Source: Gnomoniopsis sp. IMI 355080
Taxonomy: Eukaryota > Ascomycota > Sordariomycetes > Diaporthales > Gnomoniaceae
Assembly: GCA_027946555.1 (NCBI GenBank)
Contig: JAPEVC010000018.1
Coordinates: 124,001 to 188,000 of the forward strand
Direction of reading: 5' to 3'
DNA length: 64,000 bases
Positions 44,542-56,507 of the stretch are shown here, piece after piece. A model generated the notes under the pieces. The model saw nothing but the letters and a program-made list of their open reading frames with translations, was not told the DNA's origin and did no database searches. How positions within the stretch are numbered: the first letter of the stretch is position 1; every line of letters starts with the position of its first letter. Position numbers and translations under genes: made by a program.

Positions 44542-45048
44542 TTAAGCATATGACTCAATGCTTGTAGGTTTTGGTGGCTCGCCAGTAGGCTTTCCAGGCT
44601 TTCCAGGCTTTCCAGTAGGCTTCCCAGGCTTTCCAGTTGGCTTGGGAGGAGGTGGGAGAGGCAGGCCAGAGGGCTGCCCACTCGGTTTCGGTGGGAATGG
44701 AGGAGGTAGGCCAGAAACCGGTCCAGATGGCTGGGGCGGGAATGTTGGAGGAATGTCGGAAACAAGTCCACTAGGTTTGGGCGGAAATGGAAAAGGCGAG
44801 CCAGAGGGAGGCGGCGGAAAGCCCGAGAAGGGTCCACTGGGTATCGGTGGAAATGGGAAAGGCGAGCCCGAGGGAGGCGGCGGAAAGCCCGAGACAGGCC
44901 CACTAGGCTGGGGTGGGAATGGGGGAGGCGAGCCAGAGGGAAATCCAGTAGGAAGACTGGGGATCACACTCGTGGAGGGAGTGGGCTGGCCTTGAGGCGC
45001 CCCAATTGCGGTGGCGGCGAAGAACAATGGGAGCAGAGAGAGCTTCAT
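44542..45048 (-). CDS. secreted Pro/Gly-rich repeat protein (168 aa)
   Basis: Start ATG at 45048: MKLSLLPLFFAATAIGAPQG is a signal peptide with likely cleavage after AIGA. The rest is almost wholly Pro, Gly, Ser and Phe in 22-residue units built on SGSPFPFPPxPSGPxSGFPP, then short GKPGKPTG units, ending ESYA. No Cys is present. Composition resembles low-complexity wall-associated or secreted proteins of filamentous fungi; no enzyme function is suggested. The frame stays open upstream of the ATG for nearly 100 codons, but the signal peptide fixes the start. Units are exact multiples at DNA level (66 bp), so copy number may vary between strains. Confidence 0.65.
   Translation of the reverse strand: MKLSLLPLFFAATAIGAPQGQPTPSTSVIPSLPTGFPSGSPPPFPPQPSGPVSGFPPPPSGSPFPFPPIPSGPFSGFPPPPSGSPFPFPPKPSGLVSDIPPTFPPQPSGPVSGLPPPFPPKPSGQPSGLPLPPPPKPTGKPGKPTGKPGKPGKPTGEPPKPTSIESYA
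44795..44940 (-). repeat. 66-bp tandem repeat inside the Pro-rich secreted gene
   Basis: GGCGAGCC recurs at 44795, 44861 and 44927, exactly 66 bp apart, with near-identical sequence between copies. Each unit encodes 22 residues, so changes in copy number keep the frame. Confidence 0.75.
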
Positions 45049-47057
45049 CTTGTTGTAGTTGATATGAGCTTTTGGCAAAAAAGGATGAGAAATGAATGTC
45101 GTTTCAAACGAAGAGTAGATCTCAGCTGTTGTCAAAACGCTAGAATAAAGAACGAGGACTTGATCGTTTTGGAGCTGTAGCCGAAAGAAAATGGCAGACT
45201 CAAAGGACGATGGATGATGGTTGTATTTATAGGCAGAATACTTCATGAGCCTCGCCACTTTGGTGTCGCTGTCGTGTCTGGGTCCTAAGTTGTGAGCACA
45301 TTGCGTCCCTGTTGAGGTGAGCGCAGAGACATGTTCATTCATGATGCTTCTGCATCATGCTGGTCGCCGTGATCGCCTATATCCAGTTCATCAACCTTAT
45401 ATTGGATAATAAATGAAGGAATGACTATCCCAGTTTATTTTGGCGAAGAAAAACAGAATATATTCCAGGGGTAGATGCTTCCGCGCCCCAAAAGAATAAT
45501 CGGAGCTGAACCCCCATTCCTACTATCTTGTTTTTATGAGGAAGGCAGCAATTAAAGCCACTAGGAAACAAGCAAGAAACTTATGTGTCTAATATATAGG
45601 GCAGGATTAACATGTACCTGCTATGGAAGAATGGCGTTGTCTGGTCCCCTGCGCCATTGCGAACAATGCATAGGGTAGGACAAGATTGGCGATTTTGTTC
45701 CAGATTGTTCCTGCTCGGGTACCTGACGATCATTTTCATTCTTCTGCATACAGGCTGACAGGCTGACAGGCTGAAAGGCAGAGCAGTGCCAATATCGCAA
45801 GGATTTAGTAGTGTCATGTATATTATTTGGTTCCCGACTAGCGACCTGCGTCCCCATCTCGAGCCACATGTTCTTAGGAGCCCCGTCTTGATTACTTGAG
45901 TCTTACTCGACTTCAAGATTGCTAAGCTGCTACCTGACAAACCTTTCAGTTCAATTGAGCGACAAGAAGGAGTCGACTTGTGAGTAGGATGCGTCGGGTG
46001 TATTTTGAAGCGTGTTTGAAGAGGAGAACCCTCGGACTAGTATCAAGAAATTACACTTATTACGGCTTCGCGCAGATTCAATATACGGGTATATTCTCTG
46101 CAGCTTTGGCTCCGGAACACCCGGCTATGTGCTCCGTGGTGCTAATAAAACCGTTGTGAACATAAATATCTGTCCGAGTAGTGCACAAATCTAGGCTATG
46201 TAAAGCGTTCTGACGTGACCAAATGTAAGAAGAGAGAGAAACTTATTTGCTCGTTAGCGGTTGATGCCGTTATGCCCGTAGTGACGGGATCACACGAACC
46301 CGTGCAGCATCACGCAATGGCCTGTACATAACATTGTCAGCTCGTTTCTGGGTCACTGACCATAATGCAATCAGGGACGCGCGTCAAACCCAAAAGTTGA
46401 ATTGTGTGAAAAGCAGACAGCCGACAAGTGAGACACCACACGCAAATTGATTCTTCGTAGCGTGCGACGTCGATGAGGTGAGAGTAGGGAAACGTTGATA
46501 TAAGATTTCAGGGAGCCTCAGAATCCGGGGTGTTGTGTTGGCAGCAGGGATGCCCAATTTAAACTGCGGAAGATTAACCTTCACTCTAAGACTTGCTTCT
46601 GTAGACCGAGATAATTTGCCATTTTACCCAACGACATGCCAACTCGTCCGGGCTCCTGTGGGCGGAACTCCCACAATACGGCGGCAACTCCCCGTGCATA
46701 TGAATCCATGGCAGATGAAGGCTCAGGTATGAAAGGCATTTTTATGAGTGCCATGCTATAAATCGTGTTTGTCGGGCTTCACATGTGGTAGAGCATCCCG
46801 CTGATCCCGGGACTAGGAGTGACCCCTCTCCCCGTTGCTTTGGGGGAAGACGAGGTCAACAACCTACCTATACCGACGGACTTTCGGGGTGTGATCTGAT
46901 TCGTAATCGTAATGGTATTTGGCATCGAGGCATTGTACCTATGAAGAGCGAACTCGAGCCGAGAAGTGGTACATTTTCTACATTCGACCAGTTGGTGTGT
47001 ACGTATATAACATGTCTTCGTAAGATCTACAACGCCCAGATTTCTGTTTTGTATATG
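45049..47057. other. intergenic region, no gene seen
   Basis: 2 kb. Short repeat CAGGCTGACAGG near 45751-45771. Open frames are short and overlap on both strands. Confidence 0.4.
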
Positions 47058-48811
47058 CTAAAGCTTGGCTAGAGGCCCCTGTTCACTCTTCACAACGACG
47101 CCGCGGACACCATTTCGCTCTCGATCCCGCAAGACACGCCTCAAGATCTTGCCGCTAGCGCTCTTGGGGATCTCATCAATGAACTCGACTTCTCGCACCC
47201 ATTTGTGGCGAACTTTGCGCTCCCGGGCGTACTTGAGAATACTTGATCCCACACTTTCACCAGCCTCTTGGCCTTGCTTCACCACGATATAGGCCTTTGG
47301 TCGCTCGCCAGCCCGCTCGTCCAAGACACCCAAGACGGCACAGTCCTCGACGCTCGGGTGGCCAAGTAGGAGGTCCTCCAGCTCAGCTGGTGCCACGCCA
47401 ATGCCCTTGACTTTGATCATCTCCTTGATGCGATCTGTGATGGTAATGTAGCCCTCATCATCGATCATGCCCTGGTCGCCTGTGTGCAGAAAGCCGTCCG
47501 TGTCGAACGTCTCCTGTGTAGCCTTCACATTTCCCAAATAGCCCATGACAACCTGTGGTCCCCTAGCCAGAATCTCACCTGGCTCACCAACCCCGGCCTC
47601 GGTGCCGTCTTCCTTGATCAGTTTGACCTCCGTGCTCGGTACGATAGTACCCACACTCCTCGCCCGTTTGAAATTCACTTGGGCTTCCAATGGATGCGCC
47701 GTGATGCAGCTACAGCTCTCGGTCATGCCATAGCCCTGCTTGAACCCCGTGCCGGGAAACTTCTTCTCAAGCAATGCCAGAATCTCATCCGATACGGGTG
47801 CCGCACCACTGCTGAACCGCTTGATACAGCTCAAATCATACTTATTCACCTCCGGATCCCTCACCAGCCGGATAAGCAATGGTGGCACGAGTAGAATCTC
47901 CTTGATTTGGTACTTGACGATGGTGTCCAGCATTGACGGCATGGTGAATGCAGGTAGCATAATGACTTCGGCGTTTATGGCAATGGGAAGATGCATGGCG
48001 TGGACAATACCGGTAATGTGGAACAACGGCAGGACGCAGAGAACTTTTTTGTGATCAGCGGGCGTGAGCTGCACCATTTGTAATGCCTGAGCAATAACGT
48101 TCTGGTGCGCAATCATGACAGCTTTTGGCAAGCCTGTCGTTCCGGAGGAGAAGCTAAGAAAGGCACAGACGTCCTTGTTCTTCTTGGTTGAAGGTATTCG
48201 AAATTCGGGCGCTTGAGACTGTCCATAGGTCTTTCCGATGCGTATCAGGTCCTGCACGGTAGTGTACCCTTCCAAAGAGCCCTCGAGGAGGAAGATGTGC
48301 TCCTTTGGAATGCCCACATTTCGGGCTGCTTCGGCAGCGACTTGGATGGAGGTAGGGTGCGTGGCTATGAACCTGGCGTTGGCAGTGCGCAGGGCGTGTG
48401 TCATTTCCTCGACGTTGTACGCGGGAGAGGCGCCGGAGACAACTCCGCCTACTCTGGTGGCTGCGAAGAGGGTGACGGGGTACCAAATGGTATTACGGCT
48501 GAAGAGGGAGAGTGTTTGCTCTGGCTTGAAGCCATACTGTTCCACCAAGGCGGTAGAAAGATAGGTGGCGTACTCCTTGACGTCCTTCCAGGAAACACGC
48601 TCTTTGGTGTGCGCGTCCACATAGCCGGCGAGATCTCGCTCAGCGATCTTCCCGCTCAGAGGGGAGGCCGAGGACCTCTCGTCGAAAAGCCATTGCCATA
48701 CCGTGACGTCGGTCGGCACTGAGAGGGGCTTGTCAGCAGGATACTGTACGTAGCGGAAGGATTTGCATACTCACCATTGATATCGGCATGTTTGCTCTTG
48801 AAGACGGGCAT
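47058..48811 (-). CDS. peroxisomal 4-coumarate/acyl-CoA ligase-like enzyme (AMP-forming)
   Basis: Exons 48775-48811 (MPVFKSKHADIN) and 47058-48718 give 565 aa. The ANL-superfamily core is complete: SFSSGTTGLPKAVM (P-loop, about residue 203), LPLFHITG, SSGAAPVSDEI, QGYGMTESCS, FLHTGDQG, the hinge ITDRIKEMIKVKGIGVAPAE, and the catalytic Lys in PKSASGKILRR. Such enzymes make an acyl-adenylate and then a CoA thioester. Sequence order matches fungal 4-coumarate-CoA-ligase-like proteins that activate aromatic or medium-chain acids. The C-terminus PLAKL is a PTS1 peroxisomal import signal, which fits a role in beta-oxidation of phenylpropanoid or fatty acids. The acyl substrate cannot be decided. 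The short first exon is typical of this group. Confidence 0.88.
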
Positions 48812-51536
48812 TTTCAAGGGCTTACACTATCGAGAGAAATCATCACCCAAAGAAAATAAAAAAATAAAAAAATAGCGCTGTAACGAGTAGGTCAGTAGTG
48901 CTTCCAGGGTGTATTTTATATTATAGTCGATGTGTGGGGGGATGTATATCCACCTAGCCCACCTAGCCAGTTGGAGAACCCCCTCTCTCTACCCCCAAGT
49001 GGCTTGCCGCGGCTTACCCCATGGGGAAATTCCCCTTCATCGATCGTCAACTAGGCTCTTGGGTGGAGGAATACGCACTCACAGAAAGGGCACAAATTAT
49101 TGCCTCTCCCATGGAGGAATTCGAACTTGGACATAGCCATGAAAAAGGACAACAGATGTAATATTATAGATGATGTACACAAGAGGTATTATGTACTACT
49201 GTTCAGTTGATGATAAGCTTAAGAATCTAGATGTTTAATTGTGGATTAGGTATGTGTATGGATATGTAGGTAACGTAGGCAGTGAGTGGTTGCATAGTAG
49301 GAAGGACAAACACCTGGACAGGCATTGGGCAGGTACCCTAGGTACTTTGAGGTAGAATCCGGCACCATAACACAGGAGTCCTCAGCTGATCAAGGACATG
49401 AAATGAGTTCTGGAATAAGAAGTCGCAGGATGAATGATATGCTAAGGCATTTCTAGATATCAATCCTCCCGTGTATAGGCATATTAGCTTTCGGATTGAG
49501 CTTTATTACAGGTATGTACAGTATAATAGAGGTGGAGCGGCATCTAAGTGAGAACCCCGCCTTCGACCCACTATCACCCATAGTACGCAATACCTAGTAC
49601 GTTGTACGCTGAACTGAACCTAACGCCCTAACAAGCCAAAACCCGGGCCTTGGTTATTCAGACTGAGAGGCTAGGTTGCGAGGAATGAAATGACCTCTTA
49701 TCATTTGTTTTAGGAACTTGAAATTCAATTGGCACATTTGGGCTTGGAAAGACAGCAAGCTAGGACCAGGATGGGTACATCATTATAAGAGATAGTAGCA
49801 GCATTTGTGGGTATTGTTCTCAACACTCTTGGTTCCTCTGAGGGTTTCTTGCTTCCACAGTCGAGAAGTGGTGAACAGCCCACAAAATAACCTGGAAAGA
49901 GCTACACAAAACCGTCTTTATAAGTGCTTCGCGCGGCACAGCGGCAGTATTGGTCCATGACCCTGTCTTCACCAGAGTTGCTATAGGACCAGCACATGCA
50001 CAGTTTGACGTCATACTACCGGAGCTTTCTGTCGAGTGCCGATGCTGTTTACTGCATACAAGAGCAGTTGTTGTCTTGTCACTAATAAGGAAACAAAAGG
50101 GAAAACAAAAGCGGAAAAAAGAAGGAAAACTCAAATTACCTGGATGCAAGGTGGCAGACAGCATGGGGCCCAACAATTCGGGTGACATAGTGGTCAGAGA
50201 GAAAAGAGAGTCACAAGGCTATGCCCTGTCTTGAAATACCTAGGGTGATTGGGCAGCATGGCGTGGATTGGTCACTGCTGATGATCGGATCAGTCGGATA
50301 GTTTCTGCAGTTCACGCATCTCATGCTGGACTGTTGAAGTACATTTGTCCTTTTCCAAGGTTGCTATATTTCTATGTCATGGTATTTAATCGGCATACAG
50401 GGGGGAGGGGGGGAGCTCCAGGTTGCGTGGATGAGCAGGCCTTTCAAACTGGCCCCATCCTTTACCTCGTGCTCGGTTAGACTCAGACTCAGACAGAGAC
50501 AACGGTGGCAGGCCTGGCAGGTGGGAGCAGGAGGATCCTTATGATCCTGGCTATGTATCCTCGATGCCGATCCTTGACTTGGGGGCTCGAGGACCGAGCC
50601 GCAGTCAAGGCTACATACAGCTAGCACTGACTGGTTCATCAACGAGGCCAATGTGTCAGACTCAGCTATGGCACGCTATCATCTGCCAAAGATAGTATGA
50701 TGCACTCACTCACTGGTTTTGGACCAGATCTGACTGCATATTCTCAGATTCTGGCAACAAGAAAAGGACCAGCAGAAGTACATGGTATATGCAGTCAGTA
50801 CTGCACTGCCTGGGAGGTCGACATGATGGCGCCCCTCATGCATGGCCAGCTGCAACTCTTGCGCATAATCTTGAATTGCACGCACATGAGCACCAGAGCC
50901 TTCGATGGCTTTCTGTCGTGGCGTCAGCAGGTCTAGGCCTCATCCTCTCTTCTCCTCTCCTCCCATCTGCCATTTCCCATCTCTTTGAGGATTGTTGTTG
51001 TTGGTGGGCACAGCCTGGCATGTTCCGTACAGGCCAACAGGGAGCCATCCTTACACTTAGTGCGGCGCTATACAAGGCACACTGACACCACCAAACACCA
51101 CCTTCAATCACACTCTTCTTGGCCTTACCGTACATAGTAGGACCACGCCTGCCATCCATCTAGTAGCCAGCCCAGCCATCCTATTTCGCCGGCCCCTAAT
51201 CCACGTCAGTTTTCTTCAGACGACCTCAGCCTTTTTTCTCCCCATCTTTTTGTTTTCTGCTCCCGCAGGCAGGCAGGTCTCGCCTGCTGAATATAGATTC
51301 CTGCATACGCTCCTGGTTTTACTGCCCTCCTTCCTCGAGTCATTCACCTACCACACCTTCTTGCGATAACACAGACACACCACCAAAGACCGACGACAAC
51401 CTCCCCCCTCCCCCCACTCTTCACTTGGTCCCTCACCATACTCCTCCTCCATTCCTCTCACTCTCACTCTCACCCTCTACCTTTCTCTTCTCCATCTCAC
51501 TCGCGCGTTGCCTTTCGCGCGCATCTTCACCACAAG
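48812..51536. other. 2.7-kb gene-free stretch with palindrome and pyrimidine-rich promoter
   Basis: No gene is supported. GGTACCCTAGGTAC lies at 49332-49345. The last 150-300 bp before 51537 are strongly C/T-rich on the plus strand (near 51400-51500), as seen upstream of many well-expressed fungal genes. An A-rich run is near 48850-48875. Confidence 0.45.
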
Positions 51537-54500
51537 ATGCCCGAAACGGTCTACCGCGAGTCTCGTACCTACGTGCACGACCGGCCCGACGATCACTACG
51601 ACGATGACGACCATCACAGTCGCGGCCCCACCGTTCGCCGCTACAAAGTTACCACCAACCAACACCGCGCTCCCGCTCCTCCCCCGCCACCCCCCGCGCC
51701 CGTAGAATACGAGCGCACCGAGCGCATCGTTGAGCGAGACTACCCCGCTGCCGTCATCGAGGACGACCGCCGCAGCCACTTCTCTTCGCACACCCACGCC
51801 TCGCGCCACCCCGGCCGCTCATCTGGAGACCTGCTCGAGGTCGACACCACCCGCCGTGTCTACCTGCCCGAACGTCCGCGGTCCGCATTTGATGCTCCCA
51901 TACCGCGCAACACGACTGTCGTGGAGAAGGTCGTCGAGCGGGAACGCGAGCGATCGCCTGTCCAGGAGTTCTACGATATCACCAGGCGCAGTGTGGTCAA
52001 GGACGACGGGCGCACTGTAATTTACGAGAAGACCAAGGAGGTCGAGCGCGAGGATCCATACCCGCCACCGCAGGAACGCACGCGGACAGTGGTAGAGAAA
52101 AAGACTGTCGAGCGAGAGCGGGATGAGGATCGTTACTGGGATACTCACGATCCCCACGACCGGTCACGTACTGTGGTGGAAAAGAAGGTCGTCGAGCGAG
52201 AGCGGGACGACGACCGGTACTGGGACACTCACGACCCGCACGACCGGTCACGGACTGTGGTGGAAAAGAAGGTCGTTGAGCGAGAGCGGGATGACGATCG
52301 GTACTGGGATAATCACGACCACCACGACCGGTCACGAACAGTGGTGGAAAAGAAGATTGTCGAACGAGAGGACGACCATTACTGGGATGACAGAGGAGGA
52401 GACCGGGGCGGCGCTTTGGTCTACGAGAAGACAAAGGAAATCGAACGAGTGCCCGGTCCGACATCTCCGCGCTCCCCACGAGAGTGGGACCGTCATTCGC
52501 ACTCACCCTGGGACCGCGACAATGTGGATGTGAGGCTCGAGAGGCGTGTCGAACGCCGGGACGACGGCGTTGATGTCACTATCCAGACCCGCCGCGAGGA
52601 GCGTCGCGACGAGACACCGCACGGCGAATTCGAGCACATCCGCAAGGAGACCGAGTATTACGAGCCGCCGCCGCCTGACCCAGCTCCCATCATCATTCGC
52701 CAGCGCGCTCCCGAGCAGCGCATCATTGTGCAAGAGGCTCCTGAACCCGCACCGATCATTGTTCCTTACCGACAGCAGAACGAAGTCGCCCTGGCTCGGA
52801 GAGACCCTCGCGAAGATGATTACTACTATCGCCACCGCGAAATCGAACGCTACGACGGCCGCCGTGTGCGCGACGAGGACTACGCTATGTACCGGCGCGG
52901 ACGTTCGCGAGATCGCTACAGCGAAGGCGACCGCTCGGATGACGACGACGTGTACGTGCGGAGGACCATCATCAAGCGCGAGCGCAGCAAATCGACAGAT
53001 CACCACAAGCGACACCTTGCCGAAGGCGCAGTCGCTGGCGCAGGATTGGCAGCACTAGTTGCATCCCGGGGCGCCGGTGGACATGATTCATACGGACAGT
53101 CGTCTGGCCGCGGCCGTAAGGTCCTGGCTGGTGCAGCACTCGGGGCTTTGGGCACAGAGGTCGTAAAACGCGCGCGGTCTGTGTACAACGAACGCTATGG
53201 TGATGATCATGATCGTGAATACGGCAACAACTACCACGGAGGCCGTGGTCGCTCAAGGTCACGGCCTGGTGAGCGCTATGACCGTTACGATCGCTACGAT
53301 GACGATGACGATGATCGTGGCGATGACAAGAAGGATAAGCACTCCAAGATCAAGACGGGTCTTGGGCTTGCGGCCGCCGCACTTGCTGTGGCTGGCGCGG
53401 CTAAGTATCTCCAGTCCCAGAAGATCGAGAAAGAAGAACAGCGTCGCGGACGCAGCCGGAACCGTCGGGGTGGGTATGAAAGTGACTCGGACAGTTACTA
53501 CAGCAGCCGCAGCCGCGGTCCCAAGGGACCGAGGTCGCCCTCACGCGGTGGCGGCATCGCCAAAGCCGCTGCCGGTACAGCCGCCGTAGCAGGCCTGGTG
53601 CAGCACTTCCGCAACAAGTCGAGAGCGCGCAGCGAGAACGGCAAAGGCTCGAAATCGCGCTCGCGGTCCCGCCTCCGCACAGGCGCCGAGATTGTCGCCG
53701 CAGGGCTTGTCGGCGCGGCGGGCAAGAAACTATACGACAAGCAACGGGATAAGAAAGAGGCGTCGCGCGAACGTGAGCGCGAGCTATCAGACGAGGAGTA
53801 CGAACGTGAACAGCGGGAGCGGGACGCCCGGTCGCGGTCAAGATCGCGCCGTGGAGGTCGACGCGAGACAGCCCGGTCGCGATCCCGCTCCGTGTCGCGC
53901 AGCAGGTCGCGCTCTAGAAATCCCCATCATCACACCACCGCAGCAGCTGATCCTGAGCTAGGTTTGGTTGAGTACGGTGGCCACGCCATTTACTCCGACT
54001 CGGCGCCCCTCTACCACCCCGACGATCTACCACCCTATAATAACGGCCCGCCGGCGGTGGATGCAGCGGAGGAGAGACGGCGGAGGAGGGCGGAGCGGCT
54101 GGCGCGGAACCGGGAGCGGAATCGAAGCGAGGGCGAGTATTCGGATGCCGAGGATACATTGGACGAGACAAATGTGAAGAAGGCGAAGAGGGCGAGGAGT
54201 AGGAGTCGCTTTAGAGATATGGCTGCTGGTGCAGCGGCGGCGGCGGCTGCTGGGATTGGATTGAAGAAATACGAAGATGCGAAAAAAGGAAAAAAGAAGG
54301 CAGAGTCAAGAGAGCATAGCAGAGAGAGAGTATCACCGGAGAGAGAAGATAGGAGGGCCGAAAGGGAGCGAGCCCGGAGGGAGAGGGAGAGGGAACGAAG
54401 GGGTAAGTCAAGTCATCCAACCAATACTAATCAAGCACACAGTCTGCCGCCAGTTATCCTGCACAGAGCTTAGTCCTAACAAGCGCTCATAGAATATGAA

Positions 54501-56071
54501 GACTCGATCACCACGGACGACACTTACGATGCCTACGACCCCAAGACCCAACAACGTCCATCGTCTCCACCTCACGCGTCGGGCGGTGCCTACTATGGGC
54601 CGCCAGCCGCAGACCCGGAGCTTGGGCACGCTGCATCCCCGCAGGGCTTCACACAGCACCCCAACATGGCCACTACAGACCTTCACTCGGCGTATCAGCC
54701 GTACAACCCGCAGGACTACGCAGCATACCAACCGCCTCCACCACCACCTGGCCCGCCCCCGAATTCAGCAGCTACACCTTCAGGCTTGCCGCCGCCCCCG
54801 ACCGGTGGTCATCGGCCGGATGCCGACCATGTGAGTCAAAGTCCGTATTCCTCTGTCAATATCGTTCGTGGCATCAGATGTGGCATAGGGAACTGTGTGG
54901 AAGAAAGATGTGGCGCCCAGAAATTGAGGATGCGGCTGGGTTGAGCTTGCCCTGGCAGTCCAGCGCCTCAAGGCACCATCCCAGAGAGCTTCGCTGGGTA
55001 GCAAGCCCTCGGACATAATCGTCGTGGGCAGACACCGATGATCTTGGGGAAGGGGGGGCGCAACCAGGTTGACAGTGGCCTCGAACACAGTCAGCTAATT
55101 GCTTCTGTCTTCACGCTGTCAACCTCTTGCATTCTATGGAAGTTCATATTGGAGTTTTATGAGAGCAATTGAAACTAACGAGTTTGACAGATGGTCTAAA
55201 CCGGTCTCATCAGCCCACAGATTCCCGTTCATTGTCTCCAGCGTCAACCGTTTACACGCCACCTCGAACACCCTCACCGCCGGCCGAGACCTCATCTCAC
55301 GTTCAATGGGTTCCCTTGTCCCCACAATCCTCTCAAACTCTACTGCGCCATCGGAAGAGCCGCTCTGGCGACAGGATCGACCAGGACATGGGCGAAGACG
55401 GCAATACTCACCCTGTAGACAATGAAGACAGCGCCGTTGTCCCTCAACGGCGCTTCCGCAAACGCCGGCTCAACTCCGACCCGTCCAACAACCGGCCACT
55501 CGTCTCACGCCACCGTAATGGCCCCGTAGAATCAGACCGCTCATCATCCGCGAGCGAGGAGGAGATTGAGGTGCTGCCCGACCGTTTTGACCCGTACGGT
55601 CGTCCGATCGAGGGGTCTAGCTCCCGGCAGAAGCGGGGTTGGACTGAACGACGCGGGGATTTTGAGTACCGTAGTCCTCGGCCGGGTGGCACGCAAGTTC
55701 GCGGTACCTGGGGCGTAGCGGGGACGGATCCGGAGCAGGTGGAGCGGATGATGCACAGTGTGAGTGGGGTGCTGGCAGGCGATATGCCGCGGGGGGTAAC
55801 TGGGTGGCTGGGGCTTGCGGGCAAGTTGTTGGGTGGCGTGATGGCGCCTGAGGGTATCGAGCATGATGATGAGGGTGGACGAGATAATGGGGAAGGGAGT
55901 AGCCGTGGGACAGGTGAGAGGAAGGTAGTTGCGTACGGCGGGGGGAATGACGCGAGCAGGGATGAGAGGGGCAAAGGGCGGCGGCGGGTCGATGATCATG
56001 GCTACTATGAAGAAGAGGAGGAGGAGGCGCCGAGAAGGCGGAGGAGGCGTAGAAGGAGAGAGCTGGATTGA
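51537..56071 (+). CDS. large charged repeat protein, DUF3824-like
   Basis: Exons 51537-54402, 54493-54840 and 55191-56071 give 1364 aa. The first intron is clear (GTAAGT; ACTAAT branch; CTCATAG). The second uses a weak GTCCGT donor because the consensus GTGAGT at 54831 is out of phase; a small missed exon is the alternative. N-terminal third: Arg/Asp/Glu-rich with 28-residue repeats RTVVEKKVVERERDDDRYWD. Middle: five Gly/Ala hydrophobic patches (AEGAVAGAGLAALVASRGAG; GLGLAAAALAVAGAAKYL; AAAGTAAVAGLVQHF; GAEIVAAGLVGAAGKKLY; GAAAAAAAGIGLKKYE), each followed by basic and RS-rich sequence, as in fungal DUF3824 proteins. Then a Pro-rich linker and an acidic/basic tail ending in polyArg. No enzyme motif is present. 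Function is unknown; amphipathic patches and charge suggest scaffolding or membrane association. Confidence 0.75.
52083..52393 (+). repeat. 84-bp tandem repeat, about 3.7 copies
   Basis: Copies start at 52083, 52167, 52251 and 52335, exactly 84 bp apart. Copies two and three are nearly identical, and the fourth is shortened. Each encodes 28 residues of the form RTVVEKK..ERERDDDRYWD..HD.HDRS. Confidence 0.85.
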
Positions 56072-56507
56072 TGCCTTATGACTTTCTATGATCTACTCAC
56101 CCATGCTTTATACGTCTCATTTTACATTCTTCTGACGGTGGCTCTGGAAGGTACTTCAGCATCATTTTTTTTTTTTTTTTTGCGACGTTGGAGGTGGCAT
56201 TTTCATTAGATATCTCGGCGAGAATTTGGGGGGAAAGGGAGAATCTGGAGGGCTTTTTCGTGATTCAAGCAGGGACTAGGCATCATGACGTGTCACGACT
56301 TATGATAATTCAAGACTTATTTCGTTATCTGAAGTTCGAATCTTTTCTATCTATTCCGACTATGCCATCTCTGAGCCAACATCGCAGACATAGCTACAAA
56401 TCGAGGACGTTCAGACATATAATGACAAAGAATGAAACGGTGTATCATCATCCACGACACACAACCACCCGTGCGTCCAGCACTGGTTAACTGTGGACTG
56501 GGACCCC
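56072..56507. other. intergenic region with T-run
   Basis: 3' flanks of two converging genes. A run of about 15 T is at 56166-56180. Confidence 0.4.

Noticed and set aside
46785..47072. Possible tRNA or small gene near 46785
   Set aside because: No intact T-arm consensus or acceptor pairing could be found.
49040..49150. TTCGAATTCC-like B-box on the minus strand, possible tRNA
   Set aside because: No matching acceptor stem or anticodon arm at the right spacing.
47058..51536. Secondary-metabolite cluster around the CoA ligase
   Set aside because: No polyketide, peptide or terpene synthase, and the flanks are gene-free or code for unrelated proteins; the PTS1 points to peroxisomal metabolism.
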